Source: Scatophagus argus
Lineage: Eukaryota > Chordata > Actinopteri > Scatophagidae
Reading direction: 5' to 3'
Length of the DNA: 64,000 nucleotides
Assembly: GCF_020382885.2 (NCBI RefSeq)
Contig: NC_058506.1
Span: 19,322,318-19,386,317 of the forward strand
In this document: positions 11,186 through 22,900 of the stretch, in pieces
Layout: every line of letters starts with the position of its first letter
How positions within the stretch are numbered: the stretch's first letter is position 1
The notes under the pieces: model-generated
The model's input: only the letters and a program-made list of their open reading frames with translations
The model's database searches: none
What the model was told of the DNA's origin: nothing
Position numbers and translations under genes: made by a program

Positions 11186-14147
11186 AGATGATAACATGAA
11201 ACTAATGTTCCCTCTGGGGAAATTAGGTTTCTAGAGCAGTCAAAGTAAAACAGCATAAAAACAAGGATTAAGTTTCAATAGAACATTTCCTGCAAGATTT
11301 CTTTCCTTCTCTGGATGGAACTCATCTGGTGTTGATTTATTTATGTGATTTGATGGCTTGAAGTTAGCTATCAAGTGAGAAAATTAACAATAACTGTACG
11401 GTAGCGTTAACCCCCCAGGCCCACTGGCTCCTCCTGAAGATGTAAACTTCTTCTATAAAGTAAAACAGTCCACAATCATGTAGTTTAATTTTTAAAATGT
11501 TATTTTAATTCTTGAGGAAGTTTCTTATTCAGCTCTTAAATTATTCTAAAATCATTCTTAAAATGTGGTTTTCAGCAAACAGGAGTGCAGGAGTGAATTG
11601 TGGGTGTTTCGGGGGACAACTTTCAGCTTTGAGTGCAGTACAAGTTATGTGGGATATGCTCAAAATAAACTCGTGTGACCAAGCTCATGGCCATGAAAGA
11701 TCATGTCACCAAGTCCAAAAGTGAGGCTCGCTAATGTGGTTTGTCAGTAAAACCAGAACGAGCTGGTTTTGGTCTGACAATAACAAAAATATGGAATATC
11801 ATCTTGTCTTATAAGTAGATATAATATCATCAGCCTTATAAACTACGTCCTTTAATTTCAGCCAAAATCAGATTCTGCATGAGCGACTGACACCTTAACA
11901 ACAGCATGTCCACAAGCTCACAGTTTGTGGTAGCAAACCCAGCGCTATGACAACGTCTCCTTGTCCCTTCCACAAATAGCAGACATGCCATTCACAGCGG
12001 ACGGTTTCTCGCTTACTGACTGTTATTTCTTATTCATCTTTTCGTCACCTCCTTCTCCTCTCCTGCAGTGTCAGGTGATAAGCGTCAGTGCCGCCTACAA
12101 CTTGCAGAAATTGCCAGATTTGTGTCCTTATTTTTTCCGAGGAGGAAAAAGTAAAGAACAAGCAAGAATTTTCCTTTCACAAATTAATATTTTGAAATCC
12201 AGATAAACATTAAGCCTCCCAAGCAAGCTATTCTGTAGATGTTTTTTTACATATATACGCCCTGTGTTTTTGTTGGATACTGAAATGTTTACACGTGTTG
12301 GTTGACTGCCCTATAGGAAGCAGCGTTGCTTTTTATAGCCAACAATGTGAAGGAGGGTTAGTGGTTCCAGAGCAGGCCTCCTCGCCTCCCTGTCTCAGGA
12401 ATGGATCTGTCTTTCCGTGCCACCAGCTGTTTCCAATTGGCTGTAAATCAGCGCTGAGGGCGACACACTCCTGCTGACAACCTGCAGGACGGTTGACACT
12501 CACTTAAGATCCTCCAACACTCACCACTCACAAGCTGCTGCCAGGAGTGTAGAGGCCTTCACTCTGCATACAGCTTGACTGGCTAACTAGACTGGTACAA
12601 CAAGCTCGTCCTTCTCAGGAAACTGTCGGTGTGGTGCCCCCCTCCCCCACGGGTATAAAAAGTAATTGTGGAAATGTGAAGTGTTTGCCATGCCGACGAC
12701 GTATGTCGTATCGGCGTGTGGACCAGTTTGTTCAGCAGCTTCTACAAAACTCAGCCTCTTCTCCAGCTGATCCATGATTGACTTCTTCCCTGATCCACAC
12801 TGATGTTACTTTTCCTTGCTATTCTTCTTCTACCTTTCTCTGCATCTGTGGCACCTAGATGTCAAGCTACATGGTCACAGACCCATCATCTCTGTAACAT
12901 CATACCAGTTGTTGTGTCATATGTTTTATTTATAACTGTTGCTGTTGTCCGTTCTTTTCCTTGTGGAAAACAATCACCGGTTTGAACAGGCCCTCCTCCT
13001 GTGGCCCTGCTGATTCTTGAAACTGTGGCTCCATTTGTTTCTGCTCTGAATGGGATATGATCTGACTCAGTCTGGATGCCTGAGATAGGTGACTGGAGGC
13101 TTTAATTGAAGGGGAAGATTTGGCCCTATCGGTTTTACTTTAACTGTGCATCTCGCACAGCTTAAAATACACTTAGATGAAATCTAACAACGGTGAGATC
13201 TCTATAAACAGACCAACACACACAGCTCTAACAATTAACACTATGCCTCCTGCCTGCTCCTGAGTGCAGCACTAATTCATGGAGCATGCTAAGGATACTG
13301 AAACACACACACATGCAATCCGTGAGTCTTTTCACACCCTCATTAAGCATCAGTTAAAAGTCTCAATACAACACGCCTCTCTGATCGACCGGATCATATC
13401 CTGCTTGTTACTGCTAACCAGTAAGATGATTTAGAGACAAACCAAATGAAGATTTGAACAAAGCTTCTATTTTTGTCCGTGATAATTGGTCAGAAAAAAC
13501 ATTTGAGGTCACTCTCATACAGCTTGTCCCGGCTCACGTGTGTCAGCATGTACAGAACATGCAGTTATGTCCACCAAGACAATGCCTTTAATAGACTTGG
13601 TGGGGTGAAGTGTTGCAGTTAATAAAAGCTGTGCCCGATGAACAGGGATGTTATGGGGCTACAGCAGTTAGTGAAGTCAGGAGCACTGAAACAGCTAGCC
13701 TGGCTTTGAAACTCATATTTCGCACTTAAAAAAGTTGCACAAAACACAGATGTGAAGATAAAAAATATCAAAGCAAAATAAAATAATTTTAAACGTCTGC
13801 GTTTTATTTGTCAGTGGAACTTTTTTCAGTGTCTAATGTTTCTTTCAGTGCCAATACAACTTGTTCTGATATAGATGCTTCACTGTGCCAGTGTTTGCTT
13901 TTTGTTTTCAATGTCAAAATTCACTCCAAGTGTTCTTGCCTTTCCTTCTGTCTCTTTGTGTCACTGATATAAAGGCTAGATTCAGTTGGTTTCAGTTTCA
14001 TTACAGTGAAGCAATTGAAAAAATAAATGAACGAATGAACTTTAAAAATTTCTTCTAACCTCCACATCCCCACGACCTAAAAGGTCAGTGTCACCCAGAG
14101 AGATTCCTGCCCTTGCTGTGATTAGTCGGAGTGATTTTTCTGCTCAC

Positions 14148-14279
14148 CTGACTTTTGTATTGAAGCTGTGATGTCTTTTGTTTCTCCTCTTCTCTGGCTC
14201 GCTGCTGTCTGCAGTCCTGTTGGTCTCTTTGGGTAACTTAGCCTCCTCTTCTTCTTGGATAGCTTCGTCCCACCGGTCT
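14148..14279 (-). CDS. clk4: Candidate upstream N-terminal exon of the CLK-like kinase
   Basis: The minus-strand segment ends in a near-perfect donor, CAG|GTGAGC. It reads DRWDEAIQEEEEAKLPKE, then a basic, Ser-containing stretch with SSEPEKRRNKRHHSFNTK. This basic stretch resembles the KRKRRSHSS-type tails of CLK1/CLK4. The right-hand boundary (acceptor) was placed at 14279 by phase and is uncertain. With the other N-terminal exons the total comes to about 486 residues, near the usual 480-485 of CLK1/CLK4. The first exon with the start codon was not found. Confidence 0.4.
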
Positions 14280-16410
14280 CTCCCAGGGGGAGTACAAACA
14301 CTTGTTGCCACGCCGCCCAGCAGCCAAACAAGGAAGGACAGAAATGGCGTCCGAGGTGCAATAAAACCTAATGTCCCTCAGAAAACCAAGACGTGAACAT
14401 TCCTGCGCACCTCTAGGCAGTAAAATCCTCAACCAGCTGCAGTGAAAAGGGACCCGGGGGGAGCTGCTCCAGCTTCGACCCCTGGCCTGACCCAGCACAG
14501 GCTCTTCTTTCATCCCACAGGAGAAAACATAGTATACTGTGTCCTATCTGGAACTGTGGCTGCGAGATGATTCAGGAGATTGTGTGATATACTCCATGAA
14601 TGACACTAGACGCTCAGCACACGTTTAGCACGCATTTCATACTAGACTGCAGGACGTGCTGTATGCTCATTCAGTCTCATTAACATTCATACAAGACCCG
14701 TAGGTCCACATCCTGCATGCAATATTGTTTGGCTTCAGTGCCATTAAAACTGGTTGACTCTTGGGATTCAGCATAAGCAACCATGTGGTGTACCTTCAGA
14801 GGATTTAATTTTTTGAAGAGCTTGAGAGTCCCTGTACTGCATTAGTTGATTAAGGGCAAAAGAAGAAGCTGATTCACAGCGCTGGCATATTTTGTCCGTT
14901 TAACTGTTATGGCTGACCAATCTTGACTAATCTTCTAAATCTTCATTCATTGCTTCTTCTGTTATGTTTTATCAAAGGATTTAGACCCCCAAAACAGGAA
15001 CACTCTGTGCTCATTCCTCAATTTGGCATTTAATGCTGGCATCCCAGTTCTTGAACAGCATCTACTCCTGGCAGCTAATTCACAGCAGACTTTGTGATGT
15101 TCCTCAGGGCTCAAGTCTTGGCCCAATGTTGTTCTCTTTACATGCTTTGACTCAGAAACATCATGAAATAACAGAAACAGAGACCACTCTTCTAAAATTC
15201 ATTAAGGGCTGGAGACTTGTTTTTACTACATTTTTGATTGATCTTACTCACCTCGACTGAGAAAGAAATAAACAGAGTTGTAACTAGTTTCATTCTGCTG
15301 ATGTAAAGTCAGTGAGCAGCCAACGGAAGCTGTGTGAAAAATTAGACAAGGCCACCTGACCAGCCTGTAACTTCCCTTACCCTTCGCATTTAAAGGTCAT
15401 GTTTTCACTATAAAATATTCAAACTATTTTTAACTTTACAACCTGCAACGGCTAAGCCTGACAGCATAACTAAATTTAACACCACAACACCAAGGCTAAA
15501 TGAAATCCTGCAGTGGATGTGGCAGACAGACGCAGATCACAGATTGTCTCACCAAACATTATTTGCGATGTTTTCCATCAGCAGCCAAAGTTCAACGTTC
15601 CCGCAGTGACATCAGATACAGGTGTGGCCTGCAGTTTGTTGCCTCGTGTCATTTGTGTAGATTAATTCTTTAAAATGAGTGAAATCAGCCAGCCAGAGTG
15701 ATGAGTCACCCACTGCAACGGTATACACTGTACACACCACTCGACTGCACTGAACAGCTTCGTGTACATTTAACAGATCGTGTATTTCAAATATTTCACC
15801 AATTAACTAGTTAACTTTGCATATTAAATGCAAGCAGAACAGAAATGCCACATTTTGGCCCAAACTATGTGAAAATATGAATGTTGACAGCCTGTGTAAT
15901 TTGAACAAATCCTGTAAGTCAGATAGGTAAACAGCTTTTTTAGCAGCGTGGATGTTAAAGGTGACAGATGGAATTTTTACTGAGGCTTTGACGCACCACC
16001 AAACCAGGCTTGTATTTCTATCCTAAACCTAAAAAATAAAAATATCCTCACCTTTAACGGCATAGCTCAAATTCTGAAACTAGATGCTGACCGTGTTGCA
16101 ATGGTTCTTCCCCTCCGGAAAGGTGATAATTTCTTTTAATATTTATTTAATTTCCTCTTAATTTCTTTCTTCTTCTTCACAATAAATATTTCAGCTCAGT
16201 GAAAACAAAAGAAATCTCCATGTTAGTAGATGTGTTTAAACCTTGAGGTGGACCAGTATTTAGGGCTGCTCAAAGATCCTGATAGTGAGGTCAGTTCTTC
16301 TTGACAGGGTCTGACTGCTCCTGGTGAGCAATATCTCCATGCATGTGATTCATTACAGACATGCAGTCAACGTGAAGAGGAGAGGAGGTGACACATTTCA
16401 TTTAGCGGAG

Positions 16411-16432
16411 AGCGCACACGCACACACGTGCA

Positions 16433-16482
<50 letters not shown>

Positions 16483-16492
16483 CACACACACA
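16411..16492. repeat. (CA)n microsatellite
   Basis: About 40 CA units with a few CG and TA interruptions. Confidence 0.9.
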
Positions 16493-17575
16493 ACACTTTG
16501 TAATGAAGAGTATGCCGTCCACTTGTATTGACAGACAGACATGAAAGCTCTCAGCTGTGATTAGTCTACCACACACTCAGTCAGGCAGCATTAATGTGTA
16601 CAGTATTAGGTTGTGGTTGTGTATTTTTGTTGTCTGCGTAATATTTGTTTTATGTTGTATGTTTCCTGTTCTATTGTGTTACTTGCCTTTTGTGTATCTG
16701 CAGCTCCTGTCCTCATCTGGTTCCCAGTCCACTGATCTCTCTCACCTGTTGTCTCCGCCCACTTACCTGCCCCTGCAGTTTCCCACCGGTCCAACCCTTA
16801 CATAGACATCCCTTTATTCTTCTGATCTCTGTCAGATTGTCTCTGTATCTCCACATCCCTCCTTATGTCTGCTCTCCTGGTTTCTACTTTTGGTCACTCA
16901 CTGCTTATCTTCCTGTTTTGCCTTTGTTGGGCTGCCAAGCAGTGGATGAACATCTGAGCCAAAACTTATTGCCCGACATCAGTGCTGGTCATCGCTGATC
17001 CCTGCAATCAGGCTTCAGAGTCTGAAACCAGATGAGTGGAGACTGTTGTAGCATGATGAAGAAACATGTGGGCACTACAGGCCAAATAATCAAGTGATGT
17101 CTGGGAACGTCCTCCTCCGTTTGATTCTTTCAAATGTGTGTTTCCCCCGCAGGTCTGAATGCATATGGCCTCTCCCTGTCTGACTAAGAGTGACCCTACA
17201 GACCATTTCCTGCCTTTTGTTCTCATTTAAAATAGCATCCCTTCTGACCATAATACAACACAGTCACAATCCATTCACAATCACACAATCCTTAAGTCCT
17301 GCTTCAGTAAACTCACAGCAAACCTCTGAACTGGACTTGATTTTACTACAACAAGCAGCAGATTAATGCCCACAGTTTGGGGATCACATGTTTAATGAAA
17401 AACGTGTGGCTGTAAGGTTCACGTGTCCGCATACCTTTGGTAATATGGTTAAGTCTGGTGCGTATTTTATCCTGTAGGCAGAACAGTCGTAGATATTTGA
17501 TTGCCTATATTGATCATGAACAAAGCTTTAGCAATATACTGTGTACTGTATTGTAATCTAGCCAACAAGGCTTAT

Positions 17576-17580
<5 letters not shown>

Positions 17581-17621
<41 letters not shown>

Positions 17622-17703
17622 GAAAGAGAGACAGTGAGAGAGAGATAGACAGACAGACAGAGAGACAGACAGAGACAGACAGAGAGACAGACAGAGAGAG
17701 AGA
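17581..17703. repeat. (GA)n/(GACA)n compound microsatellite
   Basis: Pure GA at the left passes into GACA and AGACAGAC units and back to GA. Apparent Ser/Leu-rich reading frames on the reverse strand are artefacts of the repeat. Confidence 0.93.
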
Positions 17704-17786
17704 GGTTCCACATATTTTAATTGAGTTCAAAAGTTGACTGGGCCGACCAGCCTCTCTCGCTTTTATGTCCACTTGAATCATGATGA

Positions 17787-17788
<2 letters not shown>

Positions 17789-17847
<59 letters not shown>
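17789..17847. repeat. (TG)n microsatellite
   Basis: About 29 uninterrupted TG units, about 85 bp to the right of the GA/GACA block. Confidence 0.95.
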
Positions 17848-17848
<1 letters not shown>

Positions 17849-17894
17849 CGCAGCAGACCAGACTTCAGCAGCAGCAGAATTTGAGCCAGATCAT

Positions 17895-17945
17895 CTCTCT
17901 CTCTCTCTCTCTCTTTCTTTCTGTCTCTCTGTCTCTCTCTCTCTC
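17895..17945. repeat. (TC)n microsatellite
   Basis: TC/CTCTCTTTCT tract ending the simple-repeat cluster. It has the opposite strand composition to the GA block 200 bp to the left. Confidence 0.9.
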
Positions 17946-19963
17946 ACCATCAGCTGTGATTACTTTGGTAAAACATCACTGCGTCGCAGAGAACCAATTT
18001 TCCTAATGCACAGTCTTTACACACACACACACAGCATGGTTATTGATGAGGCAAATGGGGAGGGGGGCAACAAGGGGGCACGCACACTGCTGGGAAATGG
18101 AGAGAGAGAGGGAGAGGATAATGGGAACAAGAGAGAAGGGCGAGTTGGACAGGGACAAAGAGAGGGACAACGGGAGGGACAGACAGAAAGGAAAAAGGGC
18201 CGGAGTGAAGCAGGAGAGGAAGAAGAGGGACGGGGATGGAGGAGACGTGGACATTCGTGGACATGTAGACTGTGTTCTGGAAACGGAGCACGGCGTCCAG
18301 TCATAAAGCAAAGGACAGAGAGGGAGACAAGGAAGGAGGCAGGATGCAGGAGGGAATACTAACATTGTCCCTTTCCTTGTGGACGGCGGAGTAGTAAGAC
18401 CCCCCCTGGTGGAAGACAAAAAAAGGCAACGAGAGAAAGATGAAAGAAAGAGAAAATGTTCCGTCAGGATGGTTTAACTTTTTGTCAGCTGCTGAAACAG
18501 AGAACTATAGAGAAAGAGACAAGTGGAACGATCCTGTGACAGGCATCATGAAATACTCCAAAGATAGGAAGCAAAGTCAGACATCTCACTCCTGGTGCTT
18601 TAGCAGGCAGTTTTGAGTTTATGGGTGTGAACGGGTACATTCACCATAAAGTGTGTGTCCTCATTAAAGCCTGAAAAGGACAAATGAAGACTCTCTGTGT
18701 CTACGGTTCTGGATATGAACAGATGCACCTCAGATGATTTCCTATCCTGATGTTGGCTGATGTTTACCGAAGAACGAGCACATCCACTCTGAAGAAGTTT
18801 CTGCAAAGAGCAACTTGGAACATTTTGAAGGTTGCGTTGCATGCTAAGAATCACTGCATGTTTGTTTAGATTATTTTTTCTCGCGTTTTGAATTTTATGC
18901 CAGGAATTATTCAGGCATCACTGGGACATTTGTGTTTTCACTGGCTCTGTTGACTTTGTCTTGAAAATGAATCGACTGAAGCTACCTGTGCATTCATGTC
19001 ACCAGTGGAGACTTCAAAGGAAGAAGGGCAGGGAACATATTTCAGAGTAGTTTGAGAAGCGTCTGTTTGCTCAGTTGGACGACGTTCCAATGTCTCTGTG
19101 ACTCCATATTCAACAGGAACGTCCACCAAGAATCTCCACTCAAGGACCTGTACTATCCACCAGGAACTCCATAGCATATTTCCACATGAGGGCCTCTTTA
19201 CTTCACCCAGGGACTTCCCATTAAGAATTTGTCCACCAGGACCCACCACCGAGGATGTGATCAGCTCAGTCCCCATCGGATACCCTGCCCCTTAAGGTTC
19301 TCTGGAAGCCCCCCTCCCCATCTACAAGTGACCTCTTGTTAACTGATGGAGGAATAGGATAGGAACCTTTCCTTGTTTCTAAGGTTCTGTGTTTATCATG
19401 ATACTTTCTCCACGGCTTCATGTCCTTCTTTAGGCAAACTTGAGGTTATCGTTATCACCAAGCCTCCTTACTAAGTTAAAAATTTTTGCAAAGAACTTGT
19501 TTTTAAAGTTTAATATCTTAATGGAACTTCCCTTTTAGTTCCAAAGTCTCACCTGAAACCTTTTTTGAAATCTCTTTTTAAGGCAGTATACTGTATTTTT
19601 TTGAAGGGCTTTCTTCTACTGTGATGATTCAGCTGTAATCTCTTATTAAGTAATTCTTATTCAAGTCATTCTATACATTTTTTTTTTTAATTTTACGGAC
19701 CAAGGACTCTGTAAATTTATCCACCATTTGAACCAATTTCATAAGGTGAAATTTCCTGCCAAGATGGTAGAAACCAAGTGATTTCTAAACTCTGGCTAAA
19801 CCAGGACTCTGGGTGGTGACAGGGACCTGAGACTGAAGCAAAAACAAAACAAAACAAAAAAATCACTTGCGATGCAGTTTCACAATTCATCAAAAAACCT
19901 TCATATCGTTGTGTAGTTCGCACTGAGCATCTACTGTAGCTGCTGGAGCAGGAGTGCTGCAGC

Positions 19964-22900
19964 ATGGGACTCAGCTGCTTCAAGTCCTGGAAACATGACA
20001 GTACAGGCCTCAAAGGTGAGACACACACACAAACACACACACACACACACCATCAACACATAATTTGTTAATCCCTCCACAATTGTGTGTGTTGCCCTAA
20101 TTTGACCTTTGTTTAATGTTGACTCAGGCTTTTAAGGCTTCTATCTGAGGTGACATTGTGTGTGTGTTTGTGTGTGTGTGTGTGCTACACATGCATGTGT
20201 CTGGGCGTGTTTGTGATTGTGTGTTTGATGTCATTTTGAGAAGGACACACAGTGGAACGATGTAAATGATCCAAGTAGTTTTCATGACTGTCAGCTAAAC
20301 CTCAAAGGAAAAATGTGACGGCTTTACTCAAAGTTTACTCAAACAGATCTTTAAAAATGCTGTGAAAAGCCTCTTAGGCCCCACAGGGAGTTGTGCCTCG
20401 AGTTGATGTCACTTCACTCAGTGGCAGTTTGGGCTTTGGTCTAAAGGTTTGAGGATGAATAAAATAAGGGGGTACAGAGCTGTGAAGTAGTGGCCGCTGG
20501 TGCTCGAGGCCAGCAGCCTGAAGCTCCATTAGCCACCTAACCTACCAGTAGCCACATTATACACCCGAATCCCCAACTAAATGGTCAATGATCAAGTGGC
20601 GTTGTGGGTAAAGTGGGCACCTTGAAATAGTGCTGCTGCATCAGTTTTGATACCTATTAAAAACTGTCCATTGTGAATATGAAGATGTTAGAAATCAGTG
20701 GAGTCTTCTTTTAAGCATAGTGTTGCTAGAAAACAGAAGTACATTTAAAGGACTTGCAGTGTTGCATGTTTGTAAAAAAATTAAAGAATACAGTGTTACA
20801 TTGAACAGAAATTCTGAATGCACTTCAGCAGCATTGAGTTATTGTAAGGGTTAGTGGTGACAGACTCACATCTTGGCTTCATTATAAAAACTTGACTTGG
20901 ACGAGCCCCCTAACAAGAGTCATGTTTGTGGGCAGGAAACAGAGACGTGCTGGCCAGTCCAGGCTCGTACTTCTTCCTGTCAAACAGTGCCGGTCAGGGT
21001 GACGAGTGGCTGAAGAGCCTCAACAAGGGAGTCTGGATCCCCTTTACAGGTACAAACATCCTGTCAGTCTCTAAAAGGTGTGTTTTCTTCAGAGCACAAA
21101 CTCATTAAAATCTTTCTTCCTTGCAGGGGTCTTTGGTCAGAGTCTGGAGGAGACTGTGCTGTACGAGAGACGTTATGGGGTGCATTTGGTTCCGCTGGTG
21201 GTCGAACAGTGTGTGACCTTCATCCAGGAACGTGGCATGCATGAAGTGGGCTTGTTTCGTCAGCCAGGACAGGCCAGTCTTGTCAAAGAACTGCAGGAGG
21301 CTTTTGATGCAGGGGAGAGACCGTCCTTCGACAGGTACCATCCCTCTGCTTTTTGCCTGTGCTGTTTACTGATCAGGTGTTCTTTAAAGAGTTTTATGGA
21401 CAAGTTACCTGGCTGTGTGTTTTGCCTGCAGCAGCACAGATGTCCACACGGTGGCGTCACTGTTGAAGCTCTACCTGAGACAGCTGCCAGAGCCTCTGGT
21501 TCCCTACAGTCGCTACCAGGATTTCCTGCTCTGTGGTCAGAAGCTGTCGAGTGATCGCGAGCTGGTAACTGCAGCTCTGTCCACTATGCTGTCAAACCAA
21601 CACTACATGGTTAGGGTAGGGAAAAGATTGGTGACGTGTTCCTTTCACATGGGACATGAACGCCAGTCTCTTGTAGAGACGCCTGAAGAGGTCAAAAACT
21701 CCAGCGGGTACCTGTAAAAGATCCTCCTTTCCTCCTGTCTGACTGCCATTCTCTTATTCTGCTTCTTCCCTTCTTTCTCTGTCAGGGTTTGGGGCACTTG
21801 AGAAATCTTCTTCATGAATTGCCGGTTGCAAACTTCAATCTGCTCAACTTTATTTGCCAGTAAGATCTTCCCTCTGTTGTTATTTAGACAATCTGTAGCC
21901 AGGTTTTCTTTGATGTTTTTGCCTTTTAATATGAAACACTGAAAGAAAAAAAAAAAAGATGAAAATGGTCAAACTTGTTGAGATTTGGCAGGAAGATATT
22001 GTGAATTCTTTGGAATAATTATCAATGTGTGTATGTGTGTGCGTAGGTTTCTAAATGAGGTCCAGAGATACTCCAGCAGAAACAAAATGAGCGGACAGAA
22101 CTTAGCCACTGTGTTCGGGCCAAACATCCTCCGGGCCAAAGCTGAAGACCCGCAAAGTATCATGGGAGGTGAGCAGACAAACTGGTCCATCTCACCCTGT
22201 GAACGCTGGATTCAAAATTTACAGCCTGTGACAATGTAGGCAAGAGGTTGTTTAGAAATGTGTATTTTGGATCCCATTTTTCTATAAATAGAAATCATTA
22301 GAATCATTTAAAAGATTCTACACATGGTGGCAATAATTTATGTCTTTAGGTCCATTTGATATTGTTCTGAGATATGCTGCATTATGCTGTGTTTTGACAA
22401 GTTTTTACTGGCATGTGAATGCGAGCTGATTATAGCCTCTACAATCTGAGCTACCTTCTGCTCCACCCAGAATCTCTTACTGCAATCAAATCTATATAAG
22501 AAGAACCTGAGAAACCCTGGAGGGTTCTTTGAGGATTATCTTAATCTGTGTCCTAGGTGCAGCACTGGTCCATGTGCTTATGTTGGAGCTGATCAGAGAA
22601 CATGAGTCTCTATTTGCCAAAATCCCCCCATCCATCTCTGTCTGTCCACCTGGAGGTTCACATGCATCGCCAATTGCCCTGAGGCAACCTCATCTCCACC
22701 CGTCACCATGCCTCCGTCAGCTGTCTATGCCTCTCATCGCAGAGCACTTCAGAGAGCCCGGACAGCCTGCCTCAGATGCGCAAAACCAGAGGTACAACAG
22801 ACCCCATCTAACAAAAACTCACCAAATAAACATTTCCCAGACTCACATTCTATATGGATACTTCCAGGTGCTCATCAAAACTGCTAGGACCTGGACTACT

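Larger units (their letters stand above)
14280..19960. other. Intergenic region between the kinase and RhoGAP genes; no gene recognised
   Basis: The kinase 5' end and promoter must lie within or near the left part, but no start exon was identified. The stretch 16600-17000 is pyrimidine-rich and contains TGTTTTGCCTTTGTTGG, similar in style to dispersed fish repeats. A dense cluster of microsatellites lies at 16.4 and 17.6-17.9 kb. No PH-domain exon for the downstream RhoGAP was found on the plus strand. Confidence 0.45.

Noticed and set aside
12690-12718. Near-palindrome GCCGACGACGTATGTCGTATCGGC, considered as a binding site or RNA stem
   Set aside because: Imperfect and short, with a two-base bulge and no neighbouring gene feature; probably chance.
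17514-18419. Several Ser/Leu-rich frames up to 189 codons, both strands
   Set aside because: Low-complexity frames through GA, TC and TG repeats and a purine-rich flank; no splice or domain evidence.
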